Of a DNA stretch of 64,000 nucleotides, positions 28,565-37,654 are shown one piece after another (position 1 is the first letter of the stretch; each line of letters begins with the position of its first letter). The notes below the pieces were generated by a model, which did not search any database, was not told where the DNA came from, and saw nothing but the letters and a program-made list of their open reading frames with translations. Both the position numbers and the translations under genes were made by a program. The DNA comes from CBDFNC01 sp965249895 (lineage in GTDB: Bacteria > Pseudomonadota > Gammaproteobacteria > Enterobacterales > CBDFNC01): positions 806,001 to 870,000 of the forward strand of contig CBDFNC010000005.1 in NCBI GenBank assembly GCA_965249895.1, given 5' to 3'.

Positions 28565-28690
28565 ACTACTGTTCCTTTCTCTGTTGTGGGGACAACCGAG
28601 ATTGGTCATAGCATGGGTAGATGCTCCAGGCATAACCTAAAGCTGATTACCACGCCTACAGGACGCGGTTTTTAGTTTTCAATAAATTAT
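28128..28690 (-). mobile_element. IS200-family insertion sequence
   Basis: This element carries only tnpA. Subterminal hairpins typical of the family are present at the right end: a 10-bp stem AGCCACCTTC/GAAGGTGGCT (28128-28150) and CCCCCT/AGGGGG (28161-28175). An imperfect palindrome near 28648-28668 probably marks the left end. IS200 elements do not make target duplications, so the exact borders are approximate. Confidence 0.7.
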
Positions 28691-29140
28691 ATGTATTCCG
28701 TACCGGCTCTGATACCCGGAAAGGGTCAGTTTCAAGCATCCCATATAAGAAGAAGCTGGATACGGGGTAGAAGAAGTTAACGTCCAACCAAGGTCAGTCA
28801 ACTGTAGATGAGTAAAGGGTTTCCCTGCCTGGTTAAAGCCTGTTTGGGACAAGGATTTTAAATCCGTGTGGATGTTGAAGGCGATCAGGTACGGATTTCA
28901 ATAGAGGCCAGAAATGAGATAAGCATTTCTTTTGAGAGCCTGGATATATGTCAGCATTGATTTGCTATGAAGCAAGATACATAAAGTAAAAACTGAAATC
29001 CTACAAGACAGTGAATGGCACAGGGTTAATATTCAAGAACAAAGGGTTGCACGGCTGCGCCGCGCAAAAAAGAAGCGTCGCGCCTTGACTCCGCGGGGTC
29101 GTCCATATACGTCCCAGTTACTTCCCGCTTTATCGAAGTC
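28691..29140 (+). other. Probable 5' remains of a group II intron, no intact gene
   Basis: No frame is supported. It sits between the IS200 left end and the recognisable intron reverse-transcriptase remnant, so it is probably decayed ribozyme and N-terminal ORF sequence. I cannot identify the intron 5' end. Confidence 0.35.
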
Positions 29141-29622
29141 GACCTGAAACTCAAGGTAACAGAGAGGAAAGTCGGGTAGTTAAAAGCAGCCAATGCAAAT
29201 TCTTAGGCTTCCAGTTCGCTGGCAAGCTTATCAAACTGCACCCCAAAACCATCGCCAAACTAAATCATCAAGTTAGGAGCCTAACCCGGCGAAGTAAAGG
29301 GATCTCCATGAGCGCCAAAATCCAAAGGTTAAGCCGCTATCTTAGAGGCTGGATCAACTACTTCGGTATCGCTAACACATACCAGCAAACGGTTGATTAT
29401 GATCACCGGATCAGGCGTAGAATTCGTATGTGCTACTGGAAACAGTGGCGACGACCAAGAACTAAGATCAAGAATATGCTCAAGCGAGGAGCCCCATTAA
29501 TATCAGCGATTGGCTGCGGCATCAGTAGCAAAAGCTATTGGCGCAGCGCCAAGACCCCAGGCATAAACATGGCTCTGAGCAACAGCTACCTTGAGCAACA
29601 GGGACTGATCTCGTTAAAGTAG
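29141..29622 (+). pseudogene. Group II intron reverse transcriptase/maturase, C-terminal remnant
   Basis: The maturase (X) and DNA-binding end of an intron-encoded protein can be read. It runs through CKFLGFQFAGKLIKLHP, then LSRYLRGWINYFGIANTYQ, and ends YLEQQGLISLK. Just upstream the expected LKLKVTE..KSRVV stretch is split by a one-base frameshift near 29165-29175. The catalytic YADD part is gone. It is therefore inactive. Confidence 0.75.
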
Positions 29623-29639
29623 GATTGGATAAGGTTTCA

Positions 29640-29723
29640 CTATGGTAAGTGAACCGCCCAGTACGGTCCCGCACGCCGGGTGGTGTGGGGGCTGGGGGTT
29701 AGATACCTCCGGCTACCCGATTA
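29640..29723 (+). ncRNA. Group II intron domains V/VI, 3' end
   Basis: The sequence from GAACCGCCCAGTACGG to CCGGCTACCCGAT has the domain V and VI layout of bacterial group II introns, with the usual 3' end ACCCGAT. A second, shortened copy of this end lies at 50470-50534. It abuts the 3' end of the LanC-like gene (29734). Confidence 0.7.
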
Positions 29724-29733
29724 GCACTACATA

Positions 29734-30939
29734 TTAAAATAAATCCAAGCCCGGTATTGCCGCTTTTTCAGGATACAGGCAATGATACAAATATATTGCA
29801 AGTCCAGCATCACCAGTCCATAAAGTATATCGGCCTTGCCCGTAACGCAAACGCGCTTTCTGGCACTGCTCAATAGAATGTATTGCAAATTGTCTTGCTC
29901 TATCAAGCCACACCGAGTTACCCGTCCTTCGATATAAATACAAAAAGGCGTAACCGTTACCTGATGTCCCATGGCAGATATTAGAACCTTTTACAAGAGG
30001 GCCTGCTTGCCAAACCAACTCACCCGTTTCTTCTAACAACTGATCAAGTTGTTTAGAGTTATTAGAATCAATTGCAGGTGTTCTTGCCATTGCTGTAACA
30101 ATCCCTGCCGCGCCGTGACACCATTGCACAAGCAATTTATCAATATTTGGTTTAGTACAGAGCGTCCAGTTAGCTAAGTTAGCTTGTTGTTTCACCGAGA
30201 TATTTAACGTGGAAATAGTACGTTCCATGATCATTTCAGTATGGTCATCTGATAGTAAATCAGCGCCTTGTAAAAGAATATTGGCATTACCAGCTAAACC
30301 ATGACAAGCACCATAATAATGACGTTTCAGTCCGAACACTTGGCTTTGCCAAAGCCATTCTCCTGTATCTGTATCTTGCCTCCAATTATCCAACAATGAC
30401 TTTGCGCCTTTAATGTACAAGTCTTTCCAGTGGTTTTCACCAGTTTTACGATAAAGTGCCAAAGCAGCATGCATCATACCACTTTGCCCAGAGGTTATTT
30501 CATACAGGGGAAGCTCTATAGTTGCTTCCATGCATCGCATAACACGTCTTGATAACTCTGCATCTTCAGGTTGAGCTAAAATTGCGGGCATTAAAATGCC
30601 AAGCTCACCTATTTGTAAGCCTGGTTCGACTGAAACATCAGGTTTTTTCAAGAAAGATTGGTAAACGATTTCTATTAAGCCTGACAAATCACTTACTTTA
30701 TAACCGTATCGACTAAGAATTTGTAAAGCGTGAATTGTACCTGCGGCTCCTGCGTATGCAGACCATTTAGGCCCTTCCCTAGGATAGCTTTCTGCATCAA
30801 GTGGATGCGTGGACCAGCAGGCATCAGGTAACAGTGATCGCTCAATATCATCAATAATTGATGATATTTCTGTCTGTACAATATTTTGATCCCATAAGCT
30901 TTTGGTCAGCGGTTCGTGACGAGATTTATCAAATAACAT
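29734..30939 (-). CDS. LanC-like lanthionine cyclase-family protein
   Basis: This 401-residue protein has the alpha/alpha-barrel lanthionine-synthetase fold repeats: AYAGAAGTIHAL, SGQSGMMHAALAL, ACHGLAGN, QWCHGAAGI, CHGTSGNGYAFL and GDAGLAIYL. The zinc ligands of LanC are present: Cys274 (WCHG), Cys322 and His323 (ICHG). Such proteins cyclise lanthipeptides, or in eukaryotic LANCL act in glutathione-linked chemistry. No LanB/LanM dehydratase, precursor peptide or exporter is found nearby, so it is an orphan. The ATG at 30939 is the only good start; the ribosome site is weak. Confidence 0.85.
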   Translation of the reverse strand: MLFDKSRHEPLTKSLWDQNIVQTEISSIIDDIERSLLPDACWSTHPLDAESYPREGPKWSAYAGAAGTIHALQILSRYGYKVSDLSGLIEIVYQSFLKKPDVSVEPGLQIGELGILMPAILAQPEDAELSRRVMRCMEATIELPLYEITSGQSGMMHAALALYRKTGENHWKDLYIKGAKSLLDNWRQDTDTGEWLWQSQVFGLKRHYYGACHGLAGNANILLQGADLLSDDHTEMIMERTISTLNISVKQQANLANWTLCTKPNIDKLLVQWCHGAAGIVTAMARTPAIDSNNSKQLDQLLEETGELVWQAGPLVKGSNICHGTSGNGYAFLYLYRRTGNSVWLDRARQFAIHSIEQCQKARLRYGQGRYTLWTGDAGLAIYLYHCLYPEKAAIPGLDLF

Positions 30940-31009
30940 TGACTATATAACTTTTCATAAAATTGAAGATGATGCCGCCTGCAGTGCTAGCGCTCAAAGC
31001 AACCGCGCG

Positions 31010-31402
31010 TTACTTCGCGTCGGATTGCCTTTGCTTGTTATTTGATAATTGCTCATTAAAAATGATTCTATTTGAGAATGGATCGGTAATCTCGAAAACT
31101 CTAGAACCCCAAGGTGCTGTTTCGATGCTCGGCTTGGAATATTTGTATTCAGTTGCGGTTACCTCAGCGAACAGGGTATCCAAACTATCAGTATTTACGA
31201 AAATTTTGGTGCCTGGGCACCCGTCACCAGAGTGCTCACTCAGGTGAAATACAAGACTACCCTTAGATACTTGCATATATATGGGGTAATCGGACTCAAA
31301 TCGATGCTCCCAATCCAGCGTCATACCAAGGAATTCAAGATAGAAATCCTTTGCCTTGAATTCATCGAAGATTCTGATTATCGGTATAGTTTGGAAGTCC
31401 AT
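31010..31402 (-). CDS. VOC (glyoxalase/bleomycin-resistance) family protein
   Basis: This 130-residue vicinal-oxygen-chelate protein has the opening TIPIIRIFDEFKAKDFYLEFLGMTLDWEHRF and the end VFEITDPFSNRIIFNEQ, which are typical of the glyoxalase superfamily as in bleomycin-binding proteins. GGAG precedes the ATG. IS66 copy 1 is inserted 86 nt upstream of its start and may have separated it from its promoter. Confidence 0.82.
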   Translation of the reverse strand: MDFQTIPIIRIFDEFKAKDFYLEFLGMTLDWEHRFESDYPIYMQVSKGSLVFHLSEHSGDGCPGTKIFVNTDSLDTLFAEVTATEYKYSKPSIETAPWGSRVFEITDPFSNRIIFNEQLSNNKQRQSDAK

Positions 31403-31487
31403 ATCTAAACTCTCCGTGATACATAACAGCTTATTGTAAAGTACGCTCGAAACGGTTCTGTCAACATTACCTTTCGTCTGTAGCTTA

Positions 31488-31495
31488 AATATATT
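31488..31495. repeat. 8-bp target duplication, left side of IS66 copy 1
   Basis: AATATATT is repeated exactly at 33159-33166 on the other side of the element. Confidence 0.85.
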
Positions 31496-33158
31496 GTAAC
31501 TATTCAGCTGGCTAAAAACCCCGCAATAAATGCATTATTTTTTCAAAACTTCTTGACACGGTTTTGAGTGATTTAGTGCATTTTTATGCGTCACTGTAAT
31601 GAGCGCTTGTAAGCAACGATTAACTTAACCACAAGAGCGCCAAAACAACAGGTGTACACCAAGCATAGCGCCCCCGGCACAGAAAAATACAACGCCTTAG
31701 ATTGGCTTACAGAAGCAAAAAATTGCCCGGAAAAACAGAGGGTATAATAGCCCCATGAATAAGCAGACAAACACAGCAACGTTGATACCCGAGTCATTGG
31801 ATGTCAACGCCACCATTGAGCAAGTAGAAAACGCCTTGAAAAATGACAAGGCCGCATCTCCTGCTTTAGTGGCTGCCGTACAAATGATGTTGCTGCTGGT
31901 CAAGCTATTGTTTGGCCGCCTATCTCTTAATAGCCGAAATAGCAGCAAGCCGCCCTCGCAAGACCCCAACCGCCCTAAAGAAGAGCGAAAGAAAAGTAAC
32001 AATAAACAGGGCGGGCAAAAAGGCCGCCAGGGCAGTACCATGACGTAGGCTATGACCGTCGCCAGGTATTTGATATCCAAATTTCCCGCTGGGTTAAAGA
32101 ATACCGGGCACAAATTCTGGAAGACGCGCAGGGCAACCGGTTTACCGCTGATTTCCCTGCTGACGTGGACAGGGCGGCTAAGTATGGTGCATCGGTTAAG
32201 GCGAACGCCGTCTATATGTCAGTGTACCAACTCATTCCTTATGACCGGGTGCAGCAGCATTTTGATGAAATGTTTGGCATCTCCTTGAGTACCGGCTCAC
32301 TGTTCAACTTTAACAAGCTGGCTTACCACATGCTGGCTGACTTTGAAACGCTGGCCAAGCTCGAACTCATCAATGGCGGGTTAATTCACGCGGACGAGAC
32401 GGGTATTAATGTCGGCGGCAAGCGCATCTGGCTTCATAATGCATCGAACGGAGAGTGGACCTGGTTTGAGCCTCACGCAAAACGCGGTAAGGAGGCAATG
32501 GATGAAATAGGCATACTGCCTCAGTTCGCCGGGACACTCTGCCATGACCACTGGAAACCTTATTACCGCTATACGCAAGTGTTCCACAGTTTGTGCAATG
32601 CCCATCACCTGCGGGAACTTACCCGCGCCTATGAGCAAGACGGGCAAGAGTGGGCTAATGGGATGTATGAACGGCTCATTGAAATCAATGATGCAGTAAA
32701 TGATGCCGGTGGCCAGCTTGATAACGATACTGCGTTGCAGTGGCGGAAAAAGTATCAGAGTTTGCTCGATAAGGCGGAGCGGGAGTGCCCGCCCCCGCCC
32801 CCGCCGCAAACGGGCAAGAAGAAAAAGGGCCGGGTCGCCCGCAGCAAGGCCAGAAACTTACTGGAGCGGCTCAGGGATTTTGAGGATGATGTGCTGAGAT
32901 TCATGGATAATCCAGCGGTTCCCTTCACCAACAACCAAGGAGAGAGGGATATCAGAATGGCAAAGGTGCAGCAAAAAATCTCTGGCTGTTTCCGCTCCAT
33001 GGAGGGAGCCAAGGTCTTTTGCCGGGTCCGCAGTTATATATCAACGTGCCAGAAAAATAATGTCGGTGTCGGGCAGGCGCTGGAGTACCTTTTTGCCGGA
33101 AAGTGGCCAGATTTCATTCAGGAAAAATTGAATAATATTCCGCCAGCTGAATAGTTAC
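31496..33158 (+). mobile_element. IS66-family element (tnpC-only group), copy 1, inactive
   Basis: This 1663-bp element is bounded by terminal inverted repeats beginning GTAACTATTCAGCTGGC and flanked by an 8-bp duplication, the size expected for IS66. It carries a single transposase gene as in the ISBst12-like group. Compared with copy 2 (37655-39388) it lacks 76 bp inside tnpC and has 6 extra bases in a CCCCCG tract. Confidence 0.9.
31755..33154 (+). pseudogene. tnpC: IS66 transposase TnpC, frameshifted by a 76-bp deletion
   Basis: The N-terminal part (MNKQTNTATLIPESLDVNAT) runs to a stop at 32048. The rest, including the DDE domain segments (HADETGINVGGKRIW, CHDHWKPYYRYTQ, NNQGERDIRMAKVQQKISGCF), continues in another frame from 32165 to 33154. 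The missing 76 bp removes the segment present in copy 2 at about 38190-38270. The deletion endpoints carry the short match GGCCGC..GGGC, suggesting slippage. Confidence 0.9.
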
Positions 33159-33166
33159 AATATATT
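33159..33166. repeat. 8-bp target duplication, right side of IS66 copy 1
   Basis: AATATATT is the exact partner of 31488-31495. Confidence 0.85.
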
Positions 33167-33319
33167 TAACTTATTGTATCAGCGTGTATTTTTCTCTCAA
33201 CAACAAGATTTAATGATCATTCCATCAAAGCGATACTCCGCATGTGATGTATCTCAACTTAGATGCTTGAAAATGAGGACAGCCACAATCACAATGGTAG
33301 CTACCCTGCACTCATGACT

Positions 33320-33425
33320 TGACCGAACAACCAAGCTCACTCGTCGCCCATTCAGTGCAAACCTAAGCCCCTTCTGACAGGTACCTGATTGCTGAGTAGC
33401 AAGATATTTTCTAATGTGGAGATAA
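33320..33425. repeat. Dispersed repeat C, copy 1
   Basis: This block around TCGCCCA..GTGCAAACCTA..CCCTTCTGA.AGGT.CCTGA and AGCAAGATATTTTCTA recurs at 42598-42690. The rest of 33167-33531 has no gene that can be supported. Confidence 0.6.
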
Positions 33426-33531
33426 CCCGTTCTAGGGTTAATCCTACGTGAGCGTCTTGCAATCTGCACCTAACTTTTGGATGTAGCGCTCCCCTTAAAC
33501 TGGTTTTGTTTATCACAAAACGGAGCCAGAT

Positions 33532-33850
33532 ATGCGAACCTTCAGAAAATCACAACAGTGGCTTGAAGTCTTTCAAGCGCAGCAAGAAAGCGGGCTTTCT
33601 ATTGCGGAGTTTTGCCGTCGCCATGATATTCCTAGCTCTTTTTTTATACTCAGCGTAATAAGCTAGTTGGCAAAACACCTAACCTGCCGGAGATGTGTAC
33701 TAGAAGCTGGAGCAATCTGACCAGTTAATTAGCTAGATTGGTATAATACAGCTAGTAGTAGAGTGGCCGAACGGTCAGAAGCAAAACTCCTCAAAAGTGA
33801 AAATAAGGAATTAAAGAAGGAGCTGAACCGGAAAGAAAAAGTTCGATGAC
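33532..33850 (+). pseudogene. Transposase remnant (IS66 TnpA-like), frameshifted
   Basis: The frame opens MRTFRKSQQWLEVFQAQQES, continues GLSIAEFCRRHDIPSSFF, and resembles the small TnpA protein of IS66 elements. At a run of seven T (33639-33645) the frame shifts; the continuation YTQRNKLVGKTPNLPEM is read in another frame. A further scrap LLKSENKELKKELNRKEK (33780-33840) looks like a transposase coiled coil. It is inactive. Confidence 0.6.
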
Positions 33851-33928
33851 AACCTTGAATTTCAAGGAGTGACCATATAAGTCCTGTCAAACGAAGAGGT
33901 CACCCAATGATCATTGTCTTATGAAGGT

Positions 33929-34483
33929 CTATAAGACCCTTAGGCATTTTTCTGGGGGCAAGCTTAACAAGGTGTTAGCGAAACCAATTTTTTCATTACT
34001 CCAGTTTAATGTAGCTTCTTCGCTTTCTTTAGATTTCCTATCGGCCTCGAAATAGCTATGCAGTGGGTAGCCATCGGCAGGGGTCATAACCATGGTTTGC
34101 TCGTTAACACGCATTGTGAACAAAAATTGACCTCGCTGACCCTGCAGCGCGCCTGGGTGATGCAGGGTTGTATCACAGCAATAGCGCCGATCTCGGCTTG
34201 CTCGGCAGGTGTATTCAAAGGCATCTTGGGTTCCCCGCCCAGGAAAGGCGGTGTAGATACTAATACCATCCCTCTGTAAAGGCCCGGTCCCCGCGGCCAG
34301 TTCAACGGCATACTGAACTAACCTAAATCCCAACACCAATCCTCCCACACTACTCAGGCCGCTATATTGAATGGCTCCCGCCAGATTAAGACGCAAGCGG
34401 TCATCTTTCTCATACAGGTACAGATCAGGGGATGCCCAGTCACTTTCAGGAATAAGCAGCTTGGTAATGTCAGGTTGGTCCAT
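33929..34483 (-). CDS. Uncharacterised 184-residue protein
   Basis: This is a soluble protein without signal peptide. The ATG at 34483 follows GGAG. Visible features are LAGAIQYSGLSSVGGLVLGFRLVQYAVEL, IYTAFPGRGTQDAFEYTCRAS and a CC pair before TTLHHPGALQG. The arrangement faintly recalls FmdE-type domains (a GG.VLGxR helix followed by a cysteine strand), but I do not recognise it securely. It is divergent from the AcnB-type aconitase with a Fur-like palindrome between them, which hints at iron-related control. Confidence 0.6.
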   Translation of the reverse strand: MDQPDITKLLIPESDWASPDLYLYEKDDRLRLNLAGAIQYSGLSSVGGLVLGFRLVQYAVELAAGTGPLQRDGISIYTAFPGRGTQDAFEYTCRASRDRRYCCDTTLHHPGALQGQRGQFLFTMRVNEQTMVMTPADGYPLHSYFEADRKSKESEEATLNWSNEKIGFANTLLSLPPEKCLRVL

Positions 34484-34535
34484 TTTCGTCTCCGCAGTTC
34501 GCACGCACAATTGAAATTAGCCCAATACTCTATAC

Positions 34536-34552
34536 GAATAATAATTATTATC
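34536..34552. promoter_or_regulatory. AT-rich Fur-box-like palindrome
   Basis: GAATAATAATTATTATC holds a perfect 14-bp palindrome (34538-34551) between two divergent genes. It resembles Fur sites of the GATAATNATTATC kind. The function is inferred. Confidence 0.45.
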
Positions 34553-34629
34553 AACAAATGCTAGTTGCGTTAAAATAATGTAAAATGATCTGTTTTATTT
34601 ATGTGTGTTACTTGTCCCTAGAGGTTTGT

Positions 34630-37446
34630 ATGAGTTTGTATTCAGAATACATGGATGAAATCGAGACCCGTAAGAAGGATCTAGGATTGCATCCGATGCC
34701 GATTGATAGCGCCGAGTTGCTGTCAGAGATTATTGCCCAAATTAAAGATTCCAGGCATGAACACCGCGACGATTCCCTAAAGTTTTTTATCTACAATACA
34801 CTCCCAGGCACCACCAGTGCTGCTGGTGTGAAGGCCAAATTTCTAAAGGAAATCGTTCTCGGCGAATCCGTAGTCGAGGAGATTGCGCCAACTTTCGCCT
34901 TTGAGTTGCTGTCTCACATGAAAGGTGGTCCCTCTGTTGAGGTTCTTCTTGATCTCGCGTTAAGTGATGATGCGACCTTAGCAAAACCCGCTGCCGAGGT
35001 CTTGAAGACTCAGGTATTCCTGTATGAAGCGGACACAGAGCGACTTGAAACTGCGTTTAAAGCAGGTAACGAGATAGTTAGCGACATTCTCGAAAGCTAT
35101 GCTAGAGCGGAGTTCTTCACCAAGCTTCCAGAGATTGACGAGAAAATCGACGTCGTTACCTACATCGCGGCAGAAGGTGATATTTCTACCGATTTGCTCT
35201 CTCCGGGTAACCAGGCGCATTCGCGTTCAGACCGTGAGTTACACGGCAAGTGCATGATAACCCCGGAAGCTCAAGCCGAAATTCAAGGGTTACAAAACCA
35301 ACACCCTGGCAAAAAAGTGATGCTGATTGCTGAAAAAGGCACCATGGGCGTGGGCTCTTCCCGAATGTCAGGGGTGAACAACGTTGCGCTATGGGCCGGT
35401 AAGCAAGCTAGCCCTTATGTGCCATTCGTCAACATCGCCCCGGTCGTGGCTGGGACAAACGACATTTCGCCTATCTTCTTGACCACAGTGGGTGTGACAG
35501 GTGGTATCGGGATTGACTTGAAAAACTGGGTGAAAAAACTCGATGCTGACGGCAACCCCGTGCTTGATGAAAATGGCGACACAATTCTTGAGCAAACGTA
35601 TTCTGTAGAAACGGGCACTGTGCTTACCATCAATACCAAAGAGAAGAAGCTCTATAACGGTGACAAAGAACTTGTCGACGTGTCTTCAGCGTTCACGCCT
35701 CAAAAAGTCGAGTTTATGAAGGCTGGCGGGTCCTACGCCATTGTCTTCGGTAAAAAACTGCAGAACTTTGCCGCGGAGACGCTCGGTGTGAAAGCGCCAC
35801 CAGTATTTGCACCCTCAAAAGAAACTTCCCATGCAGGTCAGGGCCTGACTGCTGTTGAAAAGATCTTCAACAAGAATGCTGTGGGCGTTGCTTCGAAAGC
35901 GGCTTTGCACGCTGGATCGGATGTTCGCGTACAAGTGAATATCGTTGGTTCGCAAGATACGACGGGCTTGATGACCTCTCAGGAGCTCGAGTCGATGGCC
36001 GCAACGGTGATCTCTCCGAGCGTTGATGGCGCCTATCAATCGGGCTGCCATACTGCTTCGGTTTGGGATAAAAAAGCACAAGCCAACATTCCTAAGCTGA
36101 TGAAGTTTATGAATAAGTTTGGCCTAATCACTGCTCGTGATCCCAAAGGCGTCTATCACTCCATGACCGATGTGATTCATAAGGTGTTGAATGATATCAC
36201 TATCGATGAGTGGGCCATCATTATCGGCGGTGACTCCCACACCAGAATGTCTAAGGGGGTTGCGTTCGGGGCTGACTCCGGAACCGTTGGACTCGCGCTC
36301 GCCACGGGCGAAGCCACCATGCCAATTCCCGAATCCGTTAAAGTGACCTTCAAAGGTAATATGAAGGGACACGTGGATTTTCGCGATGTGGTACATGCCA
36401 CTCAGGCTCAAATGTTGAAAAAATTTGGCGACAACGTCTTTCAGGGACGCGTTATTGAAGTGCATATTGGCACCTTGCTCGCAGACCAGGCCTTCACATT
36501 TACAGACTGGACCGCCGAAATGAAAGCGAAAGCGTCTATCTGTATTTCTCAAGACGATAAATTAATCGAATCTTTGGAGATCGCGAAGAGCAGAATACAG
36601 ATCATGATCAACAAGGGAATGGAAAACCACGCCAACGTTCTTCACGGACTCATCGAAAAAGCGGATAAGAGAATTTCAGAAATAAAGTCAGGAGAAAATC
36701 CTGCATTAATGCCGGATAGTAATGCCAAATATTTTACAGAATTAGTGGTGGATCTAGATCAAATTGATGAGCCTATGATTGCTGATCCCGATGTGAATAA
36801 TGAAGACATCTCAAAACGTTATACCCACGACGTCATTAGAGCTCTTTCTTATTATGAGGGCGCCAGAACGGTTGATCTCGGGTTTGTAGGATCTTGCATG
36901 GTTCATAAAGGCGATTTTAAAATTATTTCCCAGATGTTGAGGAATTTAGAAGCGAAGAACGGCGGTATTGAGTTTAATGCCCCACTTATCGTTGCCGCTC
37001 CGACGTATAATATCATCGACGAATTAAAAGCCGAAGGTGACTGGGAATTATTACAAAAATACTCTGGCTTTGAATTTGACGACAATACACCCAAACAATC
37101 TGCTCGAACAGAATACGAAAACATGATGTATCTTGAGCGGCCAGGTTGTAACTTGTGCATGGGAAATCAGGAAAAAGCGGAAAAAGGCGATACTGTATTG
37201 GCAACCTCTACACGTCTTTTCCAAGGGCGCGTTGTAGAGGACTCCAAGCGCAAAAAGGGTGAATCATTACTGGCATCCACACCAGTCGTCGTCCTTTCCG
37301 CAATTCTTGGACGAACACCTAATATGGATGAATACAAAAGTGTAGTAGACGGAATTAACCTCACAGATTTCGCTCCCCCACTCGAAGAGCTACACACAAA
37401 ACCTAAAGAGACACAAATCGTGCATCTGAAAGTCATTGATCACTAA
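34630..37446 (+). CDS. acnB: AcnB-type aconitate hydratase 2 / 2-methylisocitrate dehydratase, long form
   Basis: This enzyme interconverts citrate and isocitrate and rehydrates 2-methylaconitate. It has 938 residues, about 70 more than E. coli AcnB. The N-terminal HEAT-like and swivelling domains are present (GTMGVGSSRMSGVNN). The catalytic part has GGDSHTRMSKGVAFGADSGT, and cluster cysteines sit in GFVGSCMVHKG and PGCNLCMGNQ. GAGG precedes the ATG at 34630; the frame extends upstream without similarity. It lies between two IS66 copies and transposase scraps, so acquisition by transfer is plausible. It complements the prp operon's AcnD. Confidence 0.92.
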   Translation: MSLYSEYMDEIETRKKDLGLHPMPIDSAELLSEIIAQIKDSRHEHRDDSLKFFIYNTLPGTTSAAGVKAKFLKEIVLGESVVEEIAPTFAFELLSHMKGGPSVEVLLDLALSDDATLAKPAAEVLKTQVFLYEADTERLETAFKAGNEIVSDILESYARAEFFTKLPEIDEKIDVVTYIAAEGDISTDLLSPGNQAHSRSDRELHGKCMITPEAQAEIQGLQNQHPGKKVMLIAEKGTMGVGSSRMSGVNNVALWAGKQASPYVPFVNIAPVVAGTNDISPIFLTTVGVTGGIGIDLKNWVKKLDADGNPVLDENGDTILEQTYSVETGTVLTINTKEKKLYNGDKELVDVSSAFTPQKVEFMKAGGSYAIVFGKKLQNFAAETLGVKAPPVFAPSKETSHAGQGLTAVEKIFNKNAVGVASKAALHAGSDVRVQVNIVGSQDTTGLMTSQELESMAATVISPSVDGAYQSGCHTASVWDKKAQANIPKLMKFMNKFGLITARDPKGVYHSMTDVIHKVLNDITIDEWAIIIGGDSHTRMSKGVAFGADSGTVGLALATGEATMPIPESVKVTFKGNMKGHVDFRDVVHATQAQMLKKFGDNVFQGRVIEVHIGTLLADQAFTFTDWTAEMKAKASICISQDDKLIESLEIAKSRIQIMINKGMENHANVLHGLIEKADKRISEIKSGENPALMPDSNAKYFTELVVDLDQIDEPMIADPDVNNEDISKRYTHDVIRALSYYEGARTVDLGFVGSCMVHKGDFKIISQMLRNLEAKNGGIEFNAPLIVAAPTYNIIDELKAEGDWELLQKYSGFEFDDNTPKQSARTEYENMMYLERPGCNLCMGNQEKAEKGDTVLATSTRLFQGRVVEDSKRKKGESLLASTPVVVLSAILGRTPNMDEYKSVVDGINLTDFAPPLEELHTKPKETQIVHLKVIDH

Positions 37447-37454
37447 GTAGTGAT

Positions 37455-37630
37455 GTTACCCACAAAAAGTAGACACGGATTTGCGCGCACTTTTTGTAAT
37501 AATTTTCTGCATATTGATTCAGGCTTATCTGGCCGTTGGCTGAGTGTCATTGGATAGAGTTGTAAAACAATTCGATAGACTCAAATACGTCCGAGTAAGC
37601 TTGCTCCTTATTGCTGAACTTCTGCTGTGG
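37455..37630 (-). pseudogene. IS3-family transposase (OrfB) C-terminal remnant
   Basis: The reverse strand reads SNKEQAYSDVFESIELFYNS, a stop, then HSANGQISLNQYAENYYK. This is the tail of IS3-type integrase-like transposases (FEYIE.FYN..RRHS..GY.SP..YE). Only about 55 codons remain and one stop interrupts them. Confidence 0.65.
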
Positions 37631-37646
37631 GAAGGCAATATAGTTT

Positions 37647-37654
37647 GATCAATC
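37647..37654. repeat. 8-bp target duplication, left side of IS66 copy 2
   Basis: GATCAATC is repeated exactly at 39389-39396. Confidence 0.85.
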
